From positions 2,635,857 to 2,699,856 of the forward strand of contig OY725493.1 of the NCBI GenBank assembly GCA_963281255.1: DNA of 64,000 nucleotides, given 5' to 3'. Origin of the DNA: Aphrocallistes beatrix (Eukaryota > Porifera > Hexactinellida > Sceptrulophora > Aphrocallistidae). Made by a program: the position numbers and the translations under genes. Shown piece after piece: positions 32,900 through 44,100 of the stretch. A model generated the notes under the pieces. That model did not search any database, had not been told where the DNA came from, and saw only the letters and a program-made list of their open reading frames with translations. Positions within the stretch are counted from its first letter, which is position 1. Each line of letters starts with the position of its first letter.

Positions 32900-33174
32900 G
32901 TTGATAATGATGATACTACAAATACCAGCCAGGATTGAGAATTTGAAAAAATATACATTTCTCAATTGATTCGATTGGAATCGCGACACCACTAGCAACA
33001 ATTAGTAAAGTATTATATCTTGCTCTGATTTCAGCAAAACATTAGGTTGTAGAATAGGCTATATACGTCTGCATTATTGGAACTATTCTTTTCCTAATAC
33101 GTAGTTATCATTCTGCTCGACTGCTTCACTATCATTTTCTTGTTTATTTTGATACTAGATTGAATTATCATTAA

Positions 33175-34404
33175 GGCTACAGCTAATCCTACTCCACCAG
33201 ATGGTAGAGAAGATAATTTTGTGTTAGAACTGAAGAGAGTTCGGGTACAAATCAAACAGCAATTTATCGAATTGATTGATTGTGTGAAAGCTAGAGAATG
33301 TGAACTGTTGAAAGAGTTGGACACCTTTCTAGCATCCTATCACTCTTATCGAGATGAATTTCTAAAGCAAAAAGAGAAAAAAGAAGCTTTTGAGAAGACA
33401 AACGCAATGATAGAAGATCAAATGAAAAAGTCTTTAAGGTTTCCACGAAAATATGATAGAAAAACTGAGAATGAAATCACATCTATTAAATTTCTAGCAG
33501 AACCTAAAATGGTCCATTTTATTTGTGAGAACAACATAATGTTTGCGGAATTGAACAAGTTGGGTAAGTTGGCAGAAAAGGTAGGAAATAGTGTTGACTA
33601 TAAGAGTGTGGTACATCCTAGAGTGAGTGCTTGTGAGAAAGGAAAAGGAATGGGACTACTTTACAGTCCTTATGGAGTGACTGTTGATAATAAAACAAAT
33701 AACATCCTATGTTGCAGATTATACTAATCACTGTGTGAAAGTATTTGATAGCTCTGGAAAGATTTTATTCAAATTTGGAGTTAGTGATGGAGAAGGAAAG
33801 ATGTTATATCCTAGAGGTTTAGTTATTTGTGGTGAAATAATCCTGATCTGTAATAATGGATTTTTTGACCACTTTATCCATAAATATCAACTGAATGGTG
33901 CTTTTGATTCAAAATATGGGAAAGGTAATGTTGGATTTAATGCTCCTTGTGGTCTTGCTTGTGATGAATCAAATGGAGATATTTACATATGTGATTGTTT
34001 TAATAATACTCGTATTCAAATACTCTAAAGAACTTCAATTCAAATCTCAGTTTGGTGGTGACAAACTCAGGCATCTTCGTGATGTGAAACTGTCGAAAGA
34101 AAATAGTTTTATTCTTGATGAGTCTAATCCTTGTATACATATGTATGACCACAATCTCATCCTACAGAAGAGTGTCGTTTCTAGAGGAGAAGGAATGCAG
34201 GTTGTTAATCCTCGTTTCTTCATTGATTATTCCAATAATCTCATTTCTGACAATCGTTCTAACTGCATTCATATCTTCAACTCTGAATTCCAATTGATTC
34301 ACAAGATAAACACTTCTGCACATCCAATGGGAGTTGTTGTGGATAATCAAGGAAGAATTATAGTAGTCTGTCAAGCTGATAGAGATTGTCTTCAGATATT
34401 TTGA
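33175..34404 (+). pseudogene. NHL-repeat protein, copy 2, frameshifted
   Basis: The first frame (about 33175-33727) encodes a charged, coiled-coil-like region (RVRVQIKQQFIELIDCVKAR ... KEKKEAFEKTNAMIEDQMKK), as between B-box and NHL parts of TRIM-NHL proteins, leading into the first NHL unit LLYSPYGVTVDNKTNN. One extra base near 33709 shifts the frame. 33684-34028 then gives VADYTNHCVKVFDSSGKILF, GEGKMLYPRGLVICG and CDESNGDIYICDCFNNTRIQ. A second one-base shift near 34022 leads to the last frame, ending at 34404. This second shift is shared with copy 1. No RING or B-box is visible upstream, and no in-frame ATG opens the first frame, so an upstream exon may be missing. Confidence 0.8.
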
Positions 34405-34940
34405 TCCATATTTACTATTTACATTTTGAACACGTTTGAATTCAAAATTTTATATTTTTATTTTCATACGTTACATTTAATTGATTTTATCTTTATTTTG
34501 AATTTCTTGTCTTCTTTCTCTTTATCTGATTTATGTGTATGTATATTTTTGATTAGTTAATTATCAAAATATTTTGCTGCTTTATTCCGAGTTGTTTAGA
34601 TGCAAAACATTTAGTTGATTGAGATCTAATTTATTGGAACTTCATATGTTCAAGTAAAATTATAATAATTCGCAAAATCGAAATTGAAAAATACTATTAA
34701 AACTCGATTAATGTATATATATGTATACATATGTAACGAATTGATTGAAGAAACTACCAGGCACAGAAAGCTGATTTTTGGCATTTGAGAGTCTTTTATT
34801 GGAGTATGCGTCCACATTCTTGAATGAAGCGAATGTAAATATGGCGTCATCATCCTGATAATGTAAAAGCACACTCCTATCCCATCTATGTGAACTTTTT
34901 CAATCATGTCCACTTCAATAACATCTTATTTGAATACAGT
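34405..34940. other. Intergenic with R1 fragment
   Basis: About 34690-34800 is a truncated R1 repeat: actattaaaactcgattaat, a short TA tract, then gtaacgaattgattgaagaa and the ggcatttgagagtcttttat word. The remainder is AT-rich. Confidence 0.6.
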
Positions 34941-34941
34941 A

Positions 34942-35324
34942 CAGTGAACTTTGGATTTAACGACATCGGCTTTAGCGACAAATCGTTTATAACGACTTTT
35001 TTCTCTTGCCTATTTATCCGCAGAAGTATTTGTACACAGCATACTTTGGAGATAACGACATGTCTTATTAATAAAATTAGTATATTTGATGATGCAAATG
35101 GACAACAAGTTTTGAGCCAGCTTACGTTTAGTAGTTCAAGGTGCTCTAATTTTTCTGTCAAAATAAATATCAACAACCTTTTAAATTGAAATATTTCAAA
35201 GTCATGGAACCCCGAGTTTCAGGGAACCCTAAAATCACTTTGGCGGAACCCGGTTGAGTAGCACTGGGATATAGTGACCTTTTCAGCTCGCCCAAACAAG
35301 TGCCGTTAAATCAGAAGTTCACTG
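34942..35324. mobile_element. Pogo-type MITE, 383 bp, TA duplication
   Basis: The left terminus cagtgaactttggatttaac and the right terminus gttaaatcagaagttcactg are inverted, flanked by TA (34940-34941, 35325-35326). The interior has a second related word (tttggagataacgacatgtc). There is no transposase frame. Confidence 0.75.
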
Positions 35325-35556
35325 TATAGTATATACTAAACTTTGGGTCTGCTGACTGAAAGGTTGAATCTGGTGGAACAATGGTGACTGAATGGCAAAA
35401 ACCTATTTATATCCGACTGGTTACAACGGTTGACTGTTAGTATTAAGACTTATTCAATTAAACCTGCTCTAACATATAGTATAGAGATAAGCCAGAATTC
35501 CCTGTGTTCCTGTGCCTAATATAAAATAGTACATCTGATAGTTTAAGTTAGTCCTG

Positions 35557-37170
35557 ATGCCCAAGAAAAAGAAGGCAGGAGGTAAGAAGAAAGAGAAGGG
35601 GAAGGCTGGTGAGGCGCAATCGCCCGGAGATTCCGCTGCTATAGAACCTGAGGGGATCGCTCAGAATACGAAGGAATTCTACCTCTTGCAGATACAGGAC
35701 CTGGAGGAGAGACTGGGTCGGTACCGGCGTCAGTGCGACCTCTTGAAGCAACAGAACGGAGACATGCGGGAGAAGGTGGAGAACGGTGAACAGGACATGA
35801 GGGGGATAATCTCAACCATCAGTGATGACAACGAGAAGCTAGCCAAACAGGCAAGTTCTGCTCTCTTTTGTACCAGTACTGTGTATGGCATGCTGTTACG
35901 AGTGTACAGGTTGTAGTCGGGAGCGAACAGGTGGAGGGACTGCGCCAGATGATGGAGGAGGAGAAGGAAGAGGCGGAGAAGCAGCTGGCAGCTGTGAAGC
36001 AGAAGAACCAGGAGGAGAAGGAGCAGCTGCTTTCAGAGCTGAGGAGTGTGCAGCGACAAAACGAACTGATGGAAGAGTTCAGAGAAGAGAAGCAGGCGTT
36101 GAGCGACCGGATGCTGGAGCTGGAAGATACGGTAGAACGACAGAAGAGAGAGTTTGAAGACAGGTGAGACACCTGCTAGCTACCTGCTCTATAATGCAGC
36201 ACCTCTAATAGTCTCAGTTATCTACTTACTATACGATCCGTGTAGCCTGTATGATGTGGAGAAAAAGAAAGTGATTAGCCAAGAGCGGCTGAAGAAGGAG
36301 ATGGTAGAGAGAGTGAAGGAGGCTTCTCACGAGTTTAAGAAAGCGAGCGAGAAGCAAATGTCAGAAACCACCAAGCGCGCTATCAGAGAAAACATCTCCA
36401 TCTCCAACCAGCTGGTGAGGATATCTGCCAAAAATGAGGAGCTCCTCTCTCAGAACGACTCACTGAAGCAGAAACTGCACAGGACGGTGCTTGACAGGTC
36501 AGGCCTTGAGAAGAGCTGCCACGAAGTGACTCGTAAGAACATCAGTCAGCTGAGAAATATAGAACTGCTGATGAAGAAGTTGGAGAGGACGGAATCCCAG
36601 CTGAGAGAGCTGCATTCTGAGTATGGACATTTTGAGCAGATACAGGTGCCTCCACTCCTCTTTCTGCTTGCAGTACATCTCTATAGTGTTGTAGCAGCTA
36701 CCGCTAGTTCATACTATGCATCGCTGTAGATAGACTACACAGACCTGGAGCAGATGAACTCAGACCTGGCTTCAGACGCTCGGAGCAGCTACCAGATCAT
36801 AGCTGAGCTGCGGGAGCAGTTGGAGAGGGCTTGCGACCTGAAAGATTCAACTCTGGCGGAGAATGCTCGCCTCCTGCACATTCTGGTGCAAGCTGCCAGC
36901 CTCGTGGACTCCGCCCTCAGGCCCAGCTCAGATCCGGCTGAATCCTTCTCTCGAAGAGAAGACTTCATGGTGAGCTTACTCGAGATATTAGAAAAGGCCA
37001 AGCTACACTCATCCAAAGTAAGAGAGGTTTCTCAGATATCCAAACAGAAGAGTTCTCCCCCTCCCATCTTCTCGCTTCCCTCTCGCAGGCCGGACAGCAG
37101 CAAGTACAGACCCGGCAGTCTCGGGTTCATCTCCTCTCAACCCGACCAGCATATTCTTCCTCCCATTTAA
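35557..37170 (+). CDS. BBOF1: Basal body-orientation factor 1 (BBOF1/CCDC176)
   Basis: My four-exon model is 35557-35850, 35910-36163, 36246-36645 and 36730-37170, in frame throughout, giving 462 residues. Introns are only 59, 82 and 84 bp. The first has a GC donor (cag|gcaagt). An alternative acceptor at 35930 for exon 2 is also in frame. The protein starts with a Lys-rich segment (MPKKKKAGGKKKEKGK), then is almost entirely coiled coil. The LYDVEKKKVISQERLKKEMV ... SETTKRAIRENISISNQLVR block and the C-terminal PGSLGF..HILPPI match the BBOF1 family. Known role: aligning basal bodies in multiciliated cells. AATAAA at 37169 overlaps the stop codon. Confidence 0.9.
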
Positions 37171-37174
37171 TAAA
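37169..37174 (+). terminator. Polyadenylation signal AATAAA overlapping the BBOF1 stop
   Basis: The stop codon TAA (37168-37170) shares its last two bases with AATAAA at 37169-37174. If used, cleavage some 10-30 bp downstream would leave an extremely short 3' UTR. Confidence 0.55.
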
Positions 37175-37189
37175 TTGCTTTATTGCAAC

Positions 37190-38160
37190 CCGAGCACTTA
37201 ACTCAACCCATTTGTACTGATTATACATCGTAAAATATACTCATAGGACTTCAATCTGCTTCTTACACATAGGCGTAGGAGTAGGTGCGGTAGGTCCGGC
37301 TTTGGCCGGACCACTTTTTTGGGCAAGGATCAGATGGTCCGGCTTTTGGCCGGACTTCTTTTTTAGCCGGTCCGGCGGGTCCGGTTTTTGGCCGGACCAT
37401 GAATTTTCCTATTTGCTGACTTATAAGTTTGTGCTTGTTTTTTGCTATAAAACTGATCAGCTTTCAATAATTGATTTAGCAAATAAATTTTGTAGTAGCG
37501 AACACCGAATGGATATTTTTGGTACATTTTCAAGTCAAGACATGCAACTTAGTATTTATATAATCAATAATGTGATTATTTCTCTAATATTATTAATTTT
37601 ATTTTTATTGGACAAATGATATAGCAAAATTCCGAGTCCAACTCATGGTTTACATGTTTTTAGCCGGACCACTTTTTGAGTCAGTGCTGCGCCACTGTTA
37701 CATATCATACGTACAAATACTGCTCGTATATCTTCATATGTGAGTAATTAGAATTAGATAGGCTCCAGTTAGATATGAAATGTTTGATCGGGATAGACCC
37801 AATATTGACCATCAAGCTGTGATTATACTGCATTTGTGAACTTTATTTTGTCTTTATGATCGGAGAGTGCCCATCCGGAATTGGCCAACCAATAGTCCAA
37901 AAAGGACCTATTGCGCCAAAACTCAGCCCAATGAAGGGTGGAGCCAAGGTAAACCAGAGTGCGTCTCTGCTGACAGTATGCCAGTTCTCTCCGATTAAAG
38001 GTAATAGACTGACTATCAGAGAGGTGAGCATTGCATATCAGTACTTAAAGACTAAAACAGCTATGGGATTATAATTGGCCAACAAAAAGTCCCCTCATCA
38101 AGTTTTTTCTCTGAATTATCTGTTTTTAGTCTGAGTTCTCTTCACTTGTTTCAAGGCTAG
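37190..38160. repeat. Intergenic with GGTCCGGC repeat
   Basis: About 37269-37690 starts cataggcgtaggagtaggtg and carries four copies of the word (t)ccggctttxggccggacc, and again agccggaccactttttgagt at 37663. It is probably a MITE ending near gcgccactg (37677-37695). 37856-38074 is a 72-codon plus frame of unknown nature, without domain hints. It is not called as a gene. Confidence 0.45.
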
Positions 38161-38161
38161 G

Positions 38162-41100
38162 ATGTTTGAGTATCTACAAGTTTCATTTTATTGGAAAATC
38201 ATCATTTTACTCTTCCACATCTTACAAGGTTTGTTTGTCTCACTATTCTTTGTGTGCATTATGGATGGATAGTAGAATGCCAACCATGATGTGAAATATG
38301 AATATGTGTTCCGTACCAATTAGGAATATTCCTACTTAGCGCGAAACATCACACAAATTATTCACAATTCAGTCTTCTAAATGTGTGAATCAAATAAACC
38401 ATTCCATGCTGTGTTTTTTAATACAGTATACTTGTGTAATGTGTATTGTTCACTAACGAATAGTGTTGTGATTATGTCGATTTTGACGAAAGGTGGTTTT
38501 ACAAAATCAACAAAGTATCCATGTTGATTTTTAGATATTGACAGGAAAATATATTGATTTCGAAAAATATGGTAGTTTATTCTAATATATTTTTAGTTTG
38601 TCTCGGCTACCAGCTGTTAACTTGGCCAACAGACCAAGTTGTCCATCTAGGAGAGTCATTCACTCTCGCCTGCACCTTCTCATCCCTTCCCAATAGCGTA
38701 GCCTGGCTGTTCAATGGCTCAGCTGTTCAGCACGCGGCCTCCGATATTCTCAGTTCGGACAACTCGAGCTGGACACTCGTAGCTTCCACTGGCACGGCTG
38801 GCTCCTACCAGTGCGAGGCTCACTACGAGCTGGGCTCCGTCGTTAGCATCCCTGCTCTCATTCAGATCGGCTGTGAGTTAGCATCACTGCTGCATGCTGT
38901 GCTGTAAGGGAGGTATCCTACATCCTACATCCTACAAGAGCATGGCGGATGTAGCATGTAGGATGTAGAGTGCTGTGCTCATGTCTTCTTCCCTTTGAAA
39001 GATATCCACGCGACGGTGGACACACAGCTGGACGTATCGGGACACTCTGGCAGCTGGGCACTGCTCTCTTGTGCTCAGATAGAGAGTCTGCCTCGGCCTC
39101 AGAGGCTCTGGTCGAAACAGGGGTTGGGAGGGCAATCTTTCAGGACGGACAGCTCGATCTACGAGCTGGTGAATGGCAGCATGCTCTTCACCAACCTCTC
39201 CTCCTCCCACGCAGGTGTATACACCTGTCATGCTATCAACCCAGCTTCACAACAATCCAGATCCGTACAATACAACCTTACGATCACTTCAGGTGATATT
39301 CCAGGCATTGCAGTGTCTGCATCAGGGGCGGCGCGATATTTTTAATATTTTATTTGATATTTTTACGATTCTGGAATATTCTAACACATTCGAAACAGTA
39401 AACACAAATTGCACAATTCACTGCACTAAATAATCTTGAAACTTTGGGGTCTATCCCCAATACTACTAGCAATCGATCAAATAACAAAAAATAATTTTGA
39501 TGTGCAGTTGAGGGTCCGAGACCCCATCGCGAGGGATTCCCCTGTGTGCGACCCCAGAGAATAACACCTGGCGCCGCCCCTGGTCTACATCATTCAATAT
39601 TGCATGATGTATTGGCACTAGACGCTCCTACGAGCTTATGACTTTAAGTCTGATTGTGTTTAGCAGCGAGATGAATAAATTCATTCTGATTGACCATCAA
39701 TTTCAACTTTGCACATGTAAAATTATGACATTTATATACCGCCTAACTGGGAGGGGGCTTAGGCACTGTAGCCCCCCCCCCCCTTTCTCAGATTGTTGTG
39801 TATAAATAAATATAGCATTATCATAGCTGGGCTTTGTTGATGATGAATCCATATTGTTGACGAAAATAGCTATAGATCGATATTTGAGCGTCTAAGTTTA
39901 AAAAAAATCCCCCCCCCCCCCGCTTAAAAACCAGATCTGCCCCTGCCTCCTAAATCCATTATATGATTCACACTTTGAGCATAGCATGCGAGGGTCACTC
40001 AATAAGTTTCGAGCCTGGAGTAGTTGCTCCCGTTTGATTATGTTCAATCTAGGATTATTCATCTACTTTTTATTATCTTTGGTTTCAAGTTTGATTTCAA
40101 TCGGACAAGTTTCTAAAATGTTGTGATGAAGAAATTGTCTAAGATATTTTGTATTAGCATCTATGAAAAGACAACCACAAGTGTTGAATTGGGATATCTT
40201 TGAACATTAATTTGTTTTGCAAACGAAATTTACTTGTAAATATGATAATAATAGAATCCCCCCGATTGTGAATATATCGCATAATATTTAATTACCAAAA
40301 GTTTGTTCCCAACTTTCATTTTTTCCATAAAGATAATAAATAAAAATCCCTTAGGAAATGGTTTGCAAATATGTCGGAGTCCACAAGGACACTCCATTAT
40401 ATGTGTCAGCATATTTAGAAACTTGTGCGATTGAAATCAACTTGAAGCAAAAGCTAATAAAAGGTAGATGAATAATCCTAGGAATTTTCGACATAATCAA
40501 ACGGAAGCAACTAGTCCAGGCTCGAAACTTATTGAGTGCCCCTCGTATCAACTTTTTTTAAAACGATTTAGAATCATCAACTGATGTTAATGCACTACAT
40601 CTCCTATTCCCCTCGAGCCTCCTGATATCGACTGGAGGGACTGCTATCTTCCAATGTTTCGTAGACTCCAGGTATTCACTACTCTATTATGTACTCAATC
40701 GGAATAGTGTCGGCGACGAGTCAATTGATCGACTTATGTTTTATGAGGAGGACGCTGCAGTAGTTCGAATTCTGAAGGTTGTCTTGTTCTATTAGGGTTG
40801 TCAGTATCTCGTTCAAGGGGAAATCGTCTAAAATGACCAGAGAGGGGCTTTATGACATTTTAAGTGGAGGCATCTGAAACCGGATAAACTGGGTATTTTT
40901 AGGCAGGACTGTAAAATTAAATATTGCGATTTCAGGAATTTAGGACGGGATTTATAGGGAATCCAGTGCCTCTTATATTATTGGACTAAATCATGTGTAT
41001 CCAGAAATGCAACTAAATACAATCCTAAATAACGAGTCGAACTAACGACGACCTATGAAATTCGAACTATGCATGCACCTCATTAGTACATAGTTATAAT

Positions 41101-44100
41101 GTAAACGAAACCCAATTAATAATTAAGTTTGAAGAAAATGATAAACAAAGACTTTAAAGAAGGAAAATTCAACAACCTCGCTTCCAGTAACTTTTTCAAT
41201 ATATGAATTTATCATAATAATTATTCAGGATTTCAACAAAAAATCGAGATAGGTGCTTACCTAATATGCAATAGTGGTGTCATAGGCGCCAAGTGTGGGT
41301 ACCTGGGGGGGACCGTCCACCCAGGCCTTCATCTGGGTGCGCACTCCGCACCCAGAGGTGCATGATTTTTGAAAAAAAATTGAGAGGATGCGCAAGATAA
41401 ATTCATCTGGGTGCGCAATGCGCACCCAGAAGTGCATAGTGCGCATCCAAAGTAGTGCGCACTGTGCCCCCAGATTATGGGTGCACAATCGCACCCAGAA
41501 ATGCGTAATGAAGGTGCACGAAAATATTGTTGGTGAGTTGGTGAATAGAGGAATGTGTGGATCGCGTAAAATTTGTATATACGTATAAGTATTTTAGGAA
41601 AATTGGATGCAGCCAGGAAAAAGCAACACACTAAGGGTGTGCGAATTTAGGAAAATTTTGAGATGGTGCGCCTAATTTAGCAAGTGCACTATGAGACTAG
41701 ATGTCTAGGGTGCGGGCTGAAGACTTTTGGGTGCGCATATTTGCGAAGGCTAGATGAAGCCCTGCGTCCACCCCCAGGTTTGGAGCCTGTGGGGGGCCGT
41801 GGTTTCGAGCAGTGGAGGAAGCTGTGACACAAACTTATAGGTTACAACTAAACCCAAAAATTATGTTAATCGAGTCTAGATATACTATAGTATATCCCAA
41901 TTACATTTTTATTCCACTATAGTCCGAGATTTTTTTCCCTAGGTAACAACAATAGCAGTATATCGATATTTGAGCGTCTAAGATTAAAATCTTTTTCTGG
42001 GTGACAAGCCCCCCCCCCGACCCCCCACCCTTACCGTCGCTCGCTATTGGCCCCCACAAGTTGTATTTTATTTTCTAAAACTTGGCGTCTATGAGTGGAA
42101 TTACAGATAAGGATAGGTAGGTAGCATGGACGTAGCCAGGAGTTTTTGTAAGGGGACTTATCAACCAGCTGGGATTCTGAGGAGCGCTGTAGGCCCCTGG
42201 AAGCTAACAACAATTTGTATCACAATTTTAATTTTGAGGTTCTAGAAATTACCTCCGATAACACTCACCTCTCACCAATTATTTTATAATTTACTAATAA
42301 ATATTCAGACTTTATCCAGCCAGGGGGGGGAGGCAGATCACCCCCTGACCCCCCCCCCTCCCTACGCCCTTGGTAGGTAGGTATGTAGGTATGTAGCCAA
42401 TTCCCATCCTTATACTCCCTGCTATCTAGTTATACGTCTCTCCTGAGTTGGTCTCACAATGGAGCTCGCATCTCTTCAGCTACAGCTTCCGGCTATTCTA
42501 TCACTGACAATGGAGCCACGCTTGCTGTGTCAGGAGCGGCCCTGGCTCACTCAGGCGAGTACGCGTGTGCAGCAGATGGACTGGGTTCTCTGTCTGCACA
42601 GCTGACTGTCTTAGGCAAGTTCAGGCATCGCATTCTAATAGTATGGAATTCGATTTGCATTTGGATAGTCGTGAAGTGAATTTTTCATCATATTTTAGCG
42701 TATGTATGTATGTATCTCCCCATGTCCCTCCCCCTAGAAAAAAGATGGGAGACAATGTTAGCTTACTATGAAATCATGAAATATATAGACTATGTGAACC
42801 CGATGCTGCAGTGGAATCCAAACAGTTGCAAGTATGTAAAACTAATGAGCAATCCCATTATATGATTTCTATTTAGACCCTCCTGTGATGTTAGCAGTTG
42901 AAGAGACTGCCATTCAGATTGATCTCGAAGTAGAATTGATTCTCGACTGCTCACTGATGCTAGGCACGTTTGGAGTCGAGTGGACTTGGCTTAGAAATGG
43001 GATTCCTGTCAATGAGAACGGATCTCTTTCTCTGAATGGAGGGACTATCTCTACCTCTCACATTCGTTCCTCAGACGAGGGGTACTATCAGTGCATTGCT
43101 TCTAATTCGGTGGGAAGGGCTACAATGACATACAGAGTAGAAGTCATTAGTGAGTCGTAAATTTATTACTTCATTGATTTGGGATTTCTATCTATTATCA
43201 AGTATAATATCCTACGTATTAGCTTTGCAAGTAATTCCTCATTTTAGGTTACCCTCCCTTTTTCTTGCTTGATCAGCCCCGCACCGAATTTATTCACTTC
43301 GCCCGCTCTCCCCTCCTCATCAACTGCTCTGCCGACTCAGTTCCTCCTCCCAACTATTCTTGGAGCAAAGATTCACAGCCAATTGATGCCTCGAGCAGTG
43401 GCGGGTAATTTCATCATGACTATTTGTATATTTCTCAATTTCTTTCCAATTATTGATTCGTCGTTCCTATTTTCTAGAATATATTCCTTTCCTGAGTCAG
43501 GAATTCTCACCATGAGCCATCTCTCCACCCAAGACAGCGGGAGCTACGCTTGCAGTGTCAGGAACTCCGTCGGAACTATTCAGAGGCGCATAGGCATTAC
43601 AGTGATTCCTGGTACAGTGCTCTCTTTCTAATTGAAGTCTGATATGATCCCCTTATAGTACTAATTAACATTAAGACCGAAGTGAGGTTCTGAAAAACGG
43701 ATTACATAGGAAACACTGCAGTTAAATGGGTTAGTCCGGAAATCAGAACAAGAGTCTCGTTTCCACGCGCCCGATTAAGCGACTCGATTGTTACAATTGC
43801 TTTACCAACCAAATTGAACTTACCAAGACTTGTATCAGTATTTTGGTCGGTGGACCTAACTGCTCCTCCATTCCATTCATTTAGACGCCCTGCAATTCAC
43901 GCGTGAACCTTCCTCTCAGAACTTCTCTTCAGAGGGCACTAACTTCCTAGTTTGTGAAGCCCGTGTGGACAGCAGTCTGACTCTGTCATTCAGTTGGTTT
44001 GTGGATGGAAACGAACTACAGGTATAGTCCTAATAAACAAGTGCGTGAGCAGCTGAATCTCTCATTTGACTGTTAGAGTGTCTATCTAGACTAATGGGAG

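Noticed and set aside
37856-38074. Short gene between BBOF1 and the receptor
   Set aside because: 72 codons with no domain hints, no family memory and overlapping open frame on the other strand.
38569-38596. In-frame ATG at 38569 as the start of the receptor
   Set aside because: The stretch up to 38596 looks like an intron end (ttttag), and the exon at 38162-38228 provides a better signal peptide in matching phase. The alternative is not excluded.
40672-40800. Continuation of the Ig3 exon as an open frame to a stop near 40800
   Set aside because: Reading through loses the Ig Trp/YxC pattern, while splicing at 40671 to 42448 restores it in frame.
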